From Shewanella sp. MBTL60-112-B2 (lineage in GTDB: Bacteria; Pseudomonadota; Gammaproteobacteria; Enterobacterales; Shewanellaceae), in NCBI RefSeq assembly GCF_019655055.1, contig NZ_BPFA01000005.1, forward strand, positions 1 to 64,000: 64,000 nucleotides of DNA, written 5' to 3'. A program made the translations under genes and the position numbers. How positions within the stretch are numbered: position 1 is the stretch's first letter; the number at the start of each line of letters is the position of its first letter. Under the pieces are notes generated by a model, which saw nothing but the letters and a program-made list of their open reading frames with translations, ran no database searches and was not told where the DNA came from. Positions 55,108-63,804 of the stretch are shown in pieces.

Positions 55108-55292
55108 CACTTGTTATTGACCCTGACAAGCTTGAACAGACTCCGCTATACAAAAGACTGGTGTTTCGCGATACCTCATGGGGCTTTCATACCTTTTATC
55201 ATAAAGATATCGTCAATCAGATCATGCTCCACTCACCAACAGGCATAGAATTCGTGCCAATTGAAACTTTCAACGAATCGTGGGCAGGCTGA
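55108..55292 (+). pseudogene. Truncated copy of the immunity gene
   Basis: The frame LVIDPDKLEQTPLYKRLVFR ... FNESWAG ending at 55290-55292 is nearly identical to the last ~60 residues of the gene at 50399, with substitutions such as Y for D and H for Y. The 5' part is missing; sequence identity continues beyond the stop through the hairpin repeat. The fragment has no start codon or ribosome site of its own. Confidence 0.9.
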
Positions 55293-55315
55293 TATCTATA
55301 TTAGATTTAACCAAC

Positions 55316-55345
55316 AAAACATGCCATTAAAGATGGGGGTCTATG
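55316..55345. repeat. Hairpin repeat, copy C
   Basis: AAAACATGCCATTAAAGATG followed by GGGGTCTATG. It sits between the immunity-gene remnant and the NERD-gene remnant. Confidence 0.8.
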
Positions 55346-55353
55346 GTTGTGAC

Positions 55354-55398
55354 ACGCTGAATTGTTTAGAGTGTGGTTGTGCGCAGCAAGTGATTTAG
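55354..55398 (+). pseudogene. Remnant of a NERD gene 3' end
   Basis: TLNCLECGCAQQVI followed by a stop matches the end of the NERD protein at 52762 (TLNCQECGCGLMIV), including its last zinc-ribbon Cys residues. Only about 45 bp remain. Confidence 0.65.
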
Positions 55399-55519
55399 AG
55401 CTTAGGGAAAGTTTGCTCTGCCCCTGTTTATAACAACCCCCCCGGAGGTGGACAACAATTTTATTGTCTGTTAACAAGGCGTTAGATTTCAGTATTATCC
55501 ACAACTAGCCAAGGATGCT
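55399..55519. other. Short gap before the WD40/TPR gene
   Basis: Contains a C7 run and a GGAGGTGG stretch (55434-55450), a small GACAA/TTGTC hairpin, and AACAAGGCGTTAG, which resembles the right end of an integron attC site but lacks a convincing left partner. Promoter not identified. Confidence 0.3.
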
Positions 55520-57601
55520 ATGAAACATATCATATTAATATCTACCATTGCCTTTTTACTTTTTGCTTATTCAAGTAAGGATTCTCGATGGGAATTTTAT
55601 AAGAAAGACATTGATCAAGAGTTTTGGACGACAATTCCCCATATTGATAGATTATCTAACCAGATCATGAAATTGGATTTTAACTCAAAAAGCTTAATTT
55701 TTAGTATTGGGAAGGCAGATGGCACTATCGACATAAGAGATGCCTCAGATTTAAATAAGAAGATAACCATTAAGGCTCATAAAATGCGAATTAGTAACTT
55801 GGTATCTTCTAATGATGGTGAGTTGCTAGCTTCTAGTTCGTCTACTGTTGATGAAATGACTAAAGTATGGAACTCGAAAACTGGGAAAAGTATTTTAGAG
55901 CTCCCTAAGACGCGAGGACCTGAAGTATTTTCAAATGACGGGAAAATTCTTTATATAGCTCACAACAGTAAACTGTTTGCTTACGATTTGTTAAATCAAC
56001 AATTCTTTCCTGGTGAATACAAAGCAAATGGTGTTATTGAATCCTTAGCTGTTAGTTCAGATGATAAATCTCTAGCTGTAGGGACTACAGGCAAGGTGCA
56101 AATTTGGCAAATAGAAAAGAAACTCTCGGGCATATTCTTTTGGCAGAAACTAGAGAGTATCTCATTAAATTTGGATAGTGAGAAAACACTTTATGGATTG
56201 AAAAACTGGATACAAGCAATAGCTTTTAGTAAAGACAATAAACAAATTACAACTATCTCAAGGTTTGGCGGGATTGATATTCTAGACGTCCCTAGTTTAT
56301 CAAATAGAAAGCAGTATCAAATAAAAAGAACTCAGGTAAAGACGGTAAACTACATAGATAGTGAAGGAGTATTTATAGTTACTGCTATGAAGGCAATTAA
56401 AGGAGAAAGCGCAAGGTACATTACTAGATATGTTAAGCCTTTTTCTTTGAAAGCTGAAGATGATGAGTTTTCGTTTAATAATAAGTGTCAACCTAAATTC
56501 CCTTATGTTTTTCAAAATCCAAACATGGCTTTTACAGCTAACGTTGAAGCGCTGTTTTATTTAGCCGAAGATGGCAAGTTAAAAAAACAAGCAAAGGTAT
56601 TAAATTCAGAGGGGTGCCAACTTCCACCTAACGCTATACCCGATTGTGATAAAGAGTTTAGGTTTGTTAAATCACCTGAAAATAAAGTATCTGAAGATGG
56701 TTTTACGGTGTTTTACGATGGTCAAGATAAGTTTGTACTTCCTAATCTGGTAAAAGAAGCGTTGGAAAAACAAAAAAATTATGGCTGTAATAAACGTTAT
56801 GATACCTCCCATAGTAAAACAAAGGTAAAGGAGTTAAAGCAACCTATAAAGCCAGTAACTATATATTATAAAAACAAAAAAACCCCAGTCCCTATAAAGC
56901 TCAATCCGGAGTTGGATTCTCGGACATTAAAGCTAAATATAAAAGGCGAATCTTATTATTCTGAAAAGAAATACGATGCCGCATACGCAGCATTTGAAGA
57001 AGTAATACAATTAGACTCTTACAACGTCAGAGCATTAAATAACTTAGCCATTGTATCTTTGAAAATAGGTAATAAAAACAAAGCCATCATCTCATCACAC
57101 AGAGTAATATATTCTCTGCCGGCCTCTGAAAAAGAAAAAGCTGCAGCTTTATTTAATATGGGGTTAGCATGTGAAGGTATAAGGCAGATACAGATACTAG
57201 GAGAAAGAAGTGGGCGGGCTGTCAATCGAATGTGGTACTGCCTTCAAGACTCTCTTGAGTTTTACACTCAGTCATACATCACCTCCCCTAGCAAAGGTCG
57301 TTCAGATTTAATTATTAAAAAATTTACTAATGCTAAAGCCGCTGAAAAGGAATGCCAATTAAGTGATGGGTACTATAAGTCTTACTTTAAACAAGGTAAT
57401 AGATTTATTTTTTTAGATGAAAAACAACAACCTGACTTTTTAAATGGCTTAACTCATGAAGCTCATGGCAATACAGTCAGTTTAAAAAGAACGGCATCAG
57501 CTAAGCTAACAAATGGACTATATATATCTACTTTTTCGGCCCCTTCCTCCGGGGCTATTGCCCTAGATAATGAATCATGTGAGTTTTTTACCGATAGATA
57601 A
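55520..57601 (+). CDS. WD40/TPR-repeat protein of unknown function
   Basis: The 693-residue protein has an N-terminal hydrophobic segment (MKHIILISTIAFLLFAYSS; a signal anchor or signal peptide), WD40-like repeats over about residues 45-300 (IKAHKMRISNLVSSNDGELLASSSS...MTKVWNSKTGKSI; IESLAVSSDDKSLAVGTTGKVQIWQIE; IQAIAFSKDNKQITTISRFGGIDILD), and a TPR region near residues 475-560 (GESYYSEKKYDAAYAAFEEVIQLDSYNVRALNNLAIVSLKIG). Both repeat types mediate protein contacts. Codon use is AT-rich as in the rest of the island. Partner and function unknown. Confidence 0.75.
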   Translation: MKHIILISTIAFLLFAYSSKDSRWEFYKKDIDQEFWTTIPHIDRLSNQIMKLDFNSKSLIFSIGKADGTIDIRDASDLNKKITIKAHKMRISNLVSSNDGELLASSSSTVDEMTKVWNSKTGKSILELPKTRGPEVFSNDGKILYIAHNSKLFAYDLLNQQFFPGEYKANGVIESLAVSSDDKSLAVGTTGKVQIWQIEKKLSGIFFWQKLESISLNLDSEKTLYGLKNWIQAIAFSKDNKQITTISRFGGIDILDVPSLSNRKQYQIKRTQVKTVNYIDSEGVFIVTAMKAIKGESARYITRYVKPFSLKAEDDEFSFNNKCQPKFPYVFQNPNMAFTANVEALFYLAEDGKLKKQAKVLNSEGCQLPPNAIPDCDKEFRFVKSPENKVSEDGFTVFYDGQDKFVLPNLVKEALEKQKNYGCNKRYDTSHSKTKVKELKQPIKPVTIYYKNKKTPVPIKLNPELDSRTLKLNIKGESYYSEKKYDAAYAAFEEVIQLDSYNVRALNNLAIVSLKIGNKNKAIISSHRVIYSLPASEKEKAAALFNMGLACEGIRQIQILGERSGRAVNRMWYCLQDSLEFYTQSYITSPSKGRSDLIIKKFTNAKAAEKECQLSDGYYKSYFKQGNRFIFLDEKQQPDFLNGLTHEAHGNTVSLKRTASAKLTNGLYISTFSAPSSGAIALDNESCEFFTDR

Positions 57602-57643
57602 TAGATAAAGGGGGCAGATCTCATTAGCCTCAAAGCCACTTAA

Positions 57644-57668
57644 TTCCGGCCCACAAGCATTGCCGGAA
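57644..57668. repeat. REP-like GC-rich hairpin
   Basis: TTCCGGC and GCCGGAA pair around an 11-base loop, followed by CGACGG. It looks like an extragenic palindromic element in an otherwise AT-rich flank. Confidence 0.5.
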
Positions 57669-57759
57669 CGACGGTGCAACTAACCACTCTGATAGCCAGA
57701 AAACAGAAATCCACTCTAAGTATGTCCATATACTCCGAGGATAATCGCATCCATGTGAA

Positions 57760-57791
57760 AAAGCCCCGATACCGTTAGGTATCGGGGCTTT
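57760..57791. terminator. Terminator downstream of the WD40/TPR gene
   Basis: A perfect 14-bp stem (AAAGCCCCGATACC and complement) around a GTTA loop with flanking A and T tracts. The core resembles the BCCT-gene terminator at 48269. Confidence 0.9.
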
Positions 57792-57880
57792 CATCTATTC
57801 ACCAAGAGCTCTTTTACAAGAAGTGGCTTTAAGCTTTTAGGCTGTAGACCTGCAGAGTATTTTTACTAATTTTTCCCATT

Positions 57881-57916
57881 AAAAAACCCGACACTGTTAC
57901 CAGTCTCGGGTTTTTC
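57881..57916. terminator. Second terminator in the island flank
   Basis: AAAAACCCGA and TCGGGTTTTT, with an inner ACTG/CAGT stem, form a strong hairpin flanked by A6 and T5, able to act in both directions. No intact gene ends directly beside it. Confidence 0.85.
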
Positions 57917-58260
57917 TTTTTAGGTGTTGTTCTTAGCTTTACAGTCAAGAACTCAGGCCTATGGGGTAGACGTTTTTACGTAGGATAAATCGCTTTAGAG
58001 CAAGGCTTTTTGCCGCGACGTGTAGTGTTTTTCTACACGAGCAGCAAAGTAACGCCGCTATAAACGATTTAGACCAGTAAAAAATTACATCATGCCGCCC
58101 AAGTAAGCGCTAGCCACTTGAAATAAAAGGACAAACTAATAATAAAAAATCAAAATACCCCTCTTTACACCCTATCAAATCAGATAACCTAGCCTTGACA
58201 CTAATGTAAAGGAATTAGCCTTGAGATATTCGAAACTTCTTTTCTCAAGGCTAACTCTAT

Positions 58261-58605
58261 TTACTCTAACAGCCTTTCATTCAGCAACTGTTTTAATGCT
58301 TGGTACAGCTCATTATTACTCTGAGGCTGGCAAATACGTAACCGATCCAACCAATAAACATCGATTAACAGATGAACATCCTCCACAATTTTGGCTATAT
58401 GACGGCAAGGTAGTGCTGCTAAATCGCTAGCCCAAGCAAGTGAGGTATCAAGTATCACGGCTCTTCGACTCTCTGATGGGTCGAATAAACCCAGTTCATA
58501 TAACGAGCCTGCCTCTTTCGCATCTACAATCATAAGCTGACACTCTCCCTCCCCCACATCCAATAGCCGATAGGGGCGATCATTAAGATATATTGTAAAC
58601 TCCAT
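58261..58605 (-). CDS. Short hydrolase-like or unknown protein in the sulfatase-like operon
   Basis: This 114-residue product starts 10 bp after the stop of the preceding alkylsulfatase-like gene, so the two form an operon. The sequence (FTIYLNDRPYRLLDVGEGECQLMIV, AVILDTSLAWASDLAALPCRHIAKIVEDVHLLIDVYWLDRLRI) loosely resembles the N-terminal half of an alpha/beta hydrolase, without a nucleophile elbow. It may be a truncated enzyme or a separate small family. Confidence 0.55.
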   Translation of the reverse strand: MEFTIYLNDRPYRLLDVGEGECQLMIVDAKEAGSLYELGLFDPSESRRAVILDTSLAWASDLAALPCRHIAKIVEDVHLLIDVYWLDRLRICQPQSNNELYQALKQLLNERLLE

Positions 58606-58614
58606 ATTTTTCCA

Positions 58615-60387
58615 TCATCTCAGTTCTTTTGATTGAATGGTTAACGCCTTATCAAAGGCCTCTAGCGATGCATCAAGCTCACGGAATGTCACACTTCCAA
58701 GCAGAACACTGCTCCACTGCGAATGAGATAGGCTAAGGGTAACGGCTTCGACAGTAGGCTCTCCAACTTGAATAATCCCATTTCGTAGAGCAATACCAAA
58801 CTCACCGCTGTTGTCGCTCAGTTTGAGGTTAAACTGAGCTGTTAATCCCTCTGCTTTACGGGGATCAACTAAGTAACGCAGATAGTTAACGTTATTCTTT
58901 ATTGAAGATTGCGCCAACTTCTGCTTATCCATGGCACCAAGCATTTGGCTCAAGCTGGCATAGTCGGCGATAACTTGATCGCCTAAAACCAGTTTACCTT
59001 CGTGCAGTAACGCCTCTGATATGTAAAAACCACGCGCATTAGCCGATGTGGTCCGCTGGCCTAGTGCACGTGCAGCTTCAGCACGAAGTTGTTTCACTTC
59101 AGCACTATTTGGTGCTAATTCAATCAGTTGCGAGGTTAGGTAAAGTGACCATTGCCACCCCTTCACAGTCTGCTTTTCATTAGATTGTTTCACCATTTTC
59201 ACTGCACTATCGATACCACCCAAACTACTAATATAGTGCTTCGAAAAATCATGGGTTCTCAGCGGGTTGATATCGTAGATATCCCATCCATTCCAGCCCA
59301 TTGTACCGTTATAGACCTGCTTAACATGGCTCTCTACTTGACCATAAGTCTCTTTACCAAGCCTCATATTTTCAGGCATGTAGAGAAATTCCGCCGCACC
59401 TTGGGCATCTTTACCTAAGCTAATGGCTCGAATGGTTTGATCATGAATTAGCTGCATCGAGTCTCTAAATGCTTCGATAGAGTGTCTGGCCGCTTCAGCT
59501 GTGGTATTGGCAGGGCCATGAATATCAATATGATGTTCAAAATCATATGAGAGCACCAAATCAGCTGCTGCAACTAATCGATTAGGATCCCTGTACCTGT
59601 CTCCTCTCAAGGTGTATAGATTAAATATGGTATTGTCACCATTTAGCGCATTCGTCACCATCAGGCTTTTCTTTGGAATATAGAAGGCAACACTATCGGT
59701 AACATCGGTAGGGCTTGGCAGAACATTCACCGTTAATCCAGCAATCTTATGAGTTTCAATTTGGCCGTTTGTGAAGGTAATATCCGGTGACAAGTAGCCT
59801 TTTTCATCTGATAACTTATCTAATGAAAAACCAAGTTTATTAGGAAATGCATCCGCGCCTTGAGGTGGGTGCAACATACCAAACTGGAGCACGGCTCGTG
59901 CATTAAAATTACCAGCAAGTGGGCTCACGCCATTGTCAGCCATAAGGTGTTTCTCTAACCATTCATGGCCATATACTTTAGTACGCTCATCTTGCCAAAC
60001 AGAGGCCCCCCAAACATAGTGCGAGTGGGTATATAAGATAGCTTCCACCTCAATCTGCTGTCCCAGTTTTTGCTCTAACGCAGCTCGCTGTGCTTTAGCA
60101 ACGCTGACGCTATCGCCAGCATCTATGATGATCCATCCTTGTGATCCCTCAATCGCTATGATATTTCCAATCCCCCAGCCAGAAAGGCGAAACACCCCTT
60201 CTGTAACCTCTGTCACCGCCTGAGTCGCTACATCCCATGCCATATCGACATTAGCAGCGGGCTGTGTAGTGATAATGCCATTGCTGGTAGTAAGCGGCTC
60301 ATAACTGAGTGAGTGGTTATACTGGTCTGCGACAGCAATATAGGACGCTGAAAGCAGTAAACTGGTGCCAAAAAATTTGTTTAGCAT
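58615..60387 (-). CDS. Alkylsulfatase-like metallo-beta-lactamase-fold protein with degenerate metal site
   Basis: The 590-residue protein has a signal peptide (MLNKFFGTSLLLSASYIAVADQ) and the three-domain layout of SdsA/YjcS-type alkylsulfatases: MBL domain, dimerisation domain (ARALGQRTTSANARGFYISEALL) and an SCP2-like C-terminal domain (KLSDNSGEFGIALRNGIIQV). The scaffold NLYTLRGDRYRDP is kept. But the HxHxDH motif reads HSHYVW, so Asp and the last His are lost. The Glu ligands expected before DSVAFYIP and before NLYTLRG are also not present. Sulfatase activity is doubtful. It is divergent from a LysR gene. Confidence 0.8.
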   Translation of the reverse strand: MLNKFFGTSLLLSASYIAVADQYNHSLSYEPLTTSNGIITTQPAANVDMAWDVATQAVTEVTEGVFRLSGWGIGNIIAIEGSQGWIIIDAGDSVSVAKAQRAALEQKLGQQIEVEAILYTHSHYVWGASVWQDERTKVYGHEWLEKHLMADNGVSPLAGNFNARAVLQFGMLHPPQGADAFPNKLGFSLDKLSDEKGYLSPDITFTNGQIETHKIAGLTVNVLPSPTDVTDSVAFYIPKKSLMVTNALNGDNTIFNLYTLRGDRYRDPNRLVAAADLVLSYDFEHHIDIHGPANTTAEAARHSIEAFRDSMQLIHDQTIRAISLGKDAQGAAEFLYMPENMRLGKETYGQVESHVKQVYNGTMGWNGWDIYDINPLRTHDFSKHYISSLGGIDSAVKMVKQSNEKQTVKGWQWSLYLTSQLIELAPNSAEVKQLRAEAARALGQRTTSANARGFYISEALLHEGKLVLGDQVIADYASLSQMLGAMDKQKLAQSSIKNNVNYLRYLVDPRKAEGLTAQFNLKLSDNSGEFGIALRNGIIQVGEPTVEAVTLSLSHSQWSSVLLGSVTFRELDASLEAFDKALTIQSKELR

Positions 60388-60554
60388 AGACTTAATCTCT
60401 GTGATGTTTGAGTTAATAGGTGGCTTGTTCTCACTTGCCCGATTGCTAACTATTTAACGGGCAACTTAGAAACAGATCGATGAATTAGAGAAAGTCATTT
60501 TTGCTGTTTGTGTGTAGTATTAGTTTCTAAGCAGATGCTTTTAGGCAGGACGCA
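60388..60554. promoter_or_regulatory. Divergent promoter region between sulfatase-like and LysR genes
   Basis: The 167-bp gap should contain the LysR binding site that controls both directions. Several T-N11-A patterns exist but none stands out. Confidence 0.4.
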
Positions 60555-61487
60555 ATGAAAAACGAACTAAGTGAGTTAGATCTCAACCTACTGAAATTAC
60601 TAAAAGCCGTTGTCGAAACCCGCAATACACACAGTGCGGCAGAGCAACTTGGGATTTCACAAACCAGTGTCAGTAGAGGTCTTGCAAAGCTACGTGAAAC
60701 ATTCGGCGATCAGTTGTTTATTCGTAAAGCCCACGGCGTAGAGCCCTCTGAGTTAGCCGAAAAGCTTACCGAGGCCGCAGATGAGATGTTGACGCCGCTA
60801 CAAAAAGTGCTCGATTCCTATCAGCAGTTTGAGCCATTAGCATTCGATGGGGAAGTCACTGTCGCCATGAATATCTACTTTTTGGAGTTATTTGGTGATG
60901 GACTTTTCTCTGCAATAAAGCATGCACTGCCTAACGCTAGCGTGAAGATGGTTTATTGGCAGGAAGATACCTTATCTGAAGTGCTTAGTGGTCATGTCGA
61001 TTATCTTATTCACTTTGCTAAGTTCCCGCTTCCTCAAGAAGTTTATCAACATAAACTCCATGAGATAACACTGGGCTTAGTCGCAAGGCGGGAGCACCCT
61101 GTGCTTTCTATCTCCAGTGACTGGGAAGCGATCCACCACCTGCCTGTGACGCGACTCATCATCGATGGTGTTAACTCCAAACACTCCCCTATTGAAGCGC
61201 TGTATCAGAGTAAAGGTTATCAAGCTCAATTTTCCCTAGTAACCCATAGTGTGCGGATACTGCTTAACCAGCTAAAACACTCAGATGCTATCATGTTTGG
61301 TAGCAGCTATATGGGCACACTCGATCCTGAAGTATCGACCTATCCTCTACCTTTACTTCCCAAAGAGCTTCGCTCACTGCAAGTTAACGGTGGCTACCTA
61401 CAAACTAAGCGGGGCTTTCCCTTAAACCAGCTACTGCACCAAACAGTGCAGACATTTTTTGATGGAGTTATTCAACCCGAGCCTTAA
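60555..61487 (+). CDS. LysR-family transcriptional regulator
   Basis: The 310-residue protein has the N-terminal winged HTH (LDLNLLKLLKAVVETRNTHSAAEQLGISQTSVSRGLAKLRETFGDQLFIRKAHGVEPSELA, residues about 8-67) and a C-terminal substrate-binding domain. It is divergent from the alkylsulfatase-like operon and 165 bp upstream of the esterase gene, and may control both. Inducer unknown. Confidence 0.9.
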   Translation: MKNELSELDLNLLKLLKAVVETRNTHSAAEQLGISQTSVSRGLAKLRETFGDQLFIRKAHGVEPSELAEKLTEAADEMLTPLQKVLDSYQQFEPLAFDGEVTVAMNIYFLELFGDGLFSAIKHALPNASVKMVYWQEDTLSEVLSGHVDYLIHFAKFPLPQEVYQHKLHEITLGLVARREHPVLSISSDWEAIHHLPVTRLIIDGVNSKHSPIEALYQSKGYQAQFSLVTHSVRILLNQLKHSDAIMFGSSYMGTLDPEVSTYPLPLLPKELRSLQVNGGYLQTKRGFPLNQLLHQTVQTFFDGVIQPEP

Positions 61488-61651
61488 CCAGTAGCTTATC
61501 TAACCCAATCTTGACTGCAACGCTATGCAGATATGAATTTCTCCAATTCATAGGATTATTTTATAGGATCGACATAATGCCTCTATCGACGCGATAACTG
61601 ATGAGTTCACTCTCCCTTATCGCAGTTTAATTTAGTCAATAGAGGCCCATT

Positions 61652-62776
61652 ATGAAAAAGAGATCACTACTTGTAACTTTGATTGCACTGATGCCACTGT
61701 CTGTATTAGCAAGCGGTCAAAACCCATTGCTAACATCCGAAAAGTCCTTGCCAATTCCTTTCCATGCAGCGGAGTCGATTCAAAACCTATTGAAGGTTGC
61801 GCCAGCTCCCCAAAGCCGAGAAACGGCAAAACAGGTGAACCTGCCAAAGACAGAGCAAGAGTGGAAAGATTTTGTGGTTGAGTTCGATCGTAATGGAATT
61901 GAACAGGGCCGAAGTGTGGCTAAGAAGTTCAATGTAGAGTACAAAGTCACACACATTGCTGGTGTAGAGGTATACCAGTTAACTCCGTCCACTATAGCTA
62001 AGGAGAATAAAAATAACCTCTTTCTCCATATCCATGGCGGCGCGTGGTTATTCGGTGGAGGCGACTCACTCCTTCGAGAGGCGGCATTGACGGCGCACAA
62101 ACTACAGATGAGCGTTATCTCAATCAATTACCGTAAGGCTCCGGCTCACCCTGCACCAGCGGCACTCAATGACATCATCACAGTTTGGGACACGTTAATT
62201 CAACAGCGTCAAGCTGACTCCATCATGATGGGAGGCACCTCAGCGGGGGGCAACTTAACCGCGGCTGCAACACTACGAATGCAAGATCTTAATATGCCGA
62301 CACCAGGGGCACTATTCATCGGCACACCCTCGGTCGATCTGGTTGAGACACTCGATAGCCGTCACATTAATGATGGTGTTGACGCTATCCTTGGAAGCTG
62401 GAACGGCATCCCAGAGGCAAGTGTTGCACAGTACATTGCAGACTTAGACCCGAAAAGCCCCTACCTGTCACCGATTTATGGGGAGTTCATCGCTTTTCCG
62501 CCAACGATTTTAGTCAGCGGCACCCGCGACCTACTTCTGAGTGACACAGTGCTTCTGCACCGCGCTATCCGCGATGCGGGCTCTGAGGCGGACCTGCATA
62601 TTTATGAGGGGCATTCCCATGGTTTCTACATCATCCCAGGTAAGGATAGAACAAACTTCTACGGTGAAATGAACCGCTTCTCTGATAAGCACCTTGCTCG
62701 ATATTCAGCAGTTGCACCCACTGAGGTTAATGCAACTTTTAACCTTGAAAACCTAATGATTTCAGAAGGTCGCTGA
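61652..62776 (+). CDS. Secreted alpha/beta hydrolase of the HSL (hormone-sensitive lipase-like) group
   Basis: This 374-residue esterase has a signal peptide (MKKRSLLVTLIALMPLSVLASG) and the HSL signatures: oxyanion-hole motif HIHGGAWLFGGG (about residue 125), nucleophile motif GGTSAGGN (Ser near 194), and a C-terminal catalytic Asp/His region (VSGTRDLLLSDT and YEGHSHGFY). It should hydrolyse short-chain esters in the periplasm or outside the cell. With the sulfatase-like operon and LysR next door, a shared role in ester or surfactant-like compound turnover is possible but unproven. Confidence 0.9.
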   Translation: MKKRSLLVTLIALMPLSVLASGQNPLLTSEKSLPIPFHAAESIQNLLKVAPAPQSRETAKQVNLPKTEQEWKDFVVEFDRNGIEQGRSVAKKFNVEYKVTHIAGVEVYQLTPSTIAKENKNNLFLHIHGGAWLFGGGDSLLREAALTAHKLQMSVISINYRKAPAHPAPAALNDIITVWDTLIQQRQADSIMMGGTSAGGNLTAAATLRMQDLNMPTPGALFIGTPSVDLVETLDSRHINDGVDAILGSWNGIPEASVAQYIADLDPKSPYLSPIYGEFIAFPPTILVSGTRDLLLSDTVLLHRAIRDAGSEADLHIYEGHSHGFYIIPGKDRTNFYGEMNRFSDKHLARYSAVAPTEVNATFNLENLMISEGR

Positions 62777-63081
62777 TACAAATTTTGCATGAAGTAGGCC
62801 TATATATGCAAGATACGTATTGCAAACAGGGACGTTTCACTTATCTTGCAAGTTAGGAAGCAGTCAATAGCGCTAAATATCTAATTTTAAATTTTGAAAG
62901 GTCAAGTGAAATATTCAGGTTCAATATAGCTATGGGGAAGTAGGGCACACACAAAAGTGGTAGTTGTATAAATCGCTAAGAGGCAGAAATGAATTACACC
63001 CGTAGCTCTTTTTTGCTAAATAGCGAGTTGACCTCAACAAAAGTCACTTAAACTAAATAAGAAGCTTTTAAAACTCGAAGT
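62777..63081. other. Gap before the resolvase gene
   Basis: About 300 bp without a recognisable gene or RNA. It probably includes the boundary of the mobile element that starts with the resolvase. Confidence 0.4.
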
Positions 63082-63648
63082 TTACTTATTCCAATGCCTT
63101 TTCACTGTCGCAATCCCCAAACCTAATGCCTCTGCGGTTTGAGACTGCGATAACCCCTCACTTTTTTTAGCTTGCACTGTTCGTGTGGTGGCATGGGCTT
63201 CAGGTCTACCCAATTTTTTACCTTCGGCTTTAGCTCGCTCTAGCCCTTCTTTTGTTCGCTCTCTAATCCGGTTTCGCTCGAATTCAGCGAAAGCGGAGAA
63301 CATCTGCAACATTAATTTTCCTTCAGCACTTGATAGGTCGGCTACGGGTAGATCAAGACAAACAACCTTGATTCCTTTATCTGTAAGTAGGTTGATGGTG
63401 TTTTGTACGTCTATGTTATCTCGGCCTAAGCGATCTAGCTTTAGGACCACCAGCATATCACCACGTTCCATCTGGTGATTGATAAGCATCTTAAACTTCT
63501 CACGCTTCATCGCTTCAACAGAACCAGAGATTGTTTCACTGATAGTGCGAGCATGATTCACCTCATACCCTTTTTGTCTGATAGCAATAATTTGATTCTC
63601 TGTGGTTTGCTCTGTCGTAGAAACACGACAATAGGAAAAGATACGCAT
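63082..63648 (-). CDS. Serine resolvase/invertase (Tn3-type)
   Basis: The 188-residue recombinase has the catalytic N-terminal domain (FSYCRVSTTEQTTENQ with the nucleophile Ser near residue 10; VVLKLDRLGRDNIDVQNTI with the Arg cluster; FAEFERNRIRERTKEGLERAKAEGKKLGRP) and a C-terminal HTH (SQSQTAEALGLGIATVKRHW). It resolves cointegrates or inverts DNA at a res site, probably the inverted-repeat region just upstream. It faces an integrase remnant at the window edge. Confidence 0.92.
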   Translation of the reverse strand: MRIFSYCRVSTTEQTTENQIIAIRQKGYEVNHARTISETISGSVEAMKREKFKMLINHQMERGDMLVVLKLDRLGRDNIDVQNTINLLTDKGIKVVCLDLPVADLSSAEGKLMLQMFSAFAEFERNRIRERTKEGLERAKAEGKKLGRPEAHATTRTVQAKKSEGLSQSQTAEALGLGIATVKRHWNK

Positions 63649-63667
63649 TGGTTACTCACTTTATGGA

Positions 63668-63791
63668 AGGTATCAAATATAGGGGTATCATATAATTAAA
63701 GCACCATAAAAGACAGACCCTAATTTTATGATACCGATATTAAATAGATAAAGCTGGTATCAATATACGAATGTTTATTGATACCAGCTTT
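63668..63791. promoter_or_regulatory. Probable resolution site with nested inverted repeats
   Basis: The motif GGTATCA or its complement TGATACC occurs five times. Two inverted pairs are clear: GGTATCATATAATT (63684-63697) with AATTTTATGATACC (63722-63735), one mismatch; and the perfect AAAGCTGGTATCAATA (63750-63765) with its complement at 63776-63791. Placement directly before the resolvase start fits a res site of several recombinase-dimer subsites. The second pair could also terminate the leftward integrase gene. Confidence 0.6.
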
Positions 63792-63804
63792 GAGATAATA
63801 AAGT

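Larger units (their letters stand above)
57602..58260. other. Gene-free right flank of the accessory island
   Basis: This 659-bp stretch holds a REP-like hairpin (57644-57668), two strong terminators (57760-57791 and 57881-57916) and, on the minus strand at 58088-58105, a short frame end GGMM-stop that resembles the GroEL C-terminus. Nothing else coding was seen. Confidence 0.6.

Noticed and set aside
55399..55519. Possible integron attC site (AACAAGGCGTTAG)
   Set aside because: The right-hand core looks attC-like, but no matching left core or long pairing arm was found and the downstream gene lacks an attC at its end.
58221..58430. 69-codon plus-strand frame
   Set aside because: It is opposite the 114-residue gene that forms an operon with the sulfatase-like gene; no domain or ribosome site.
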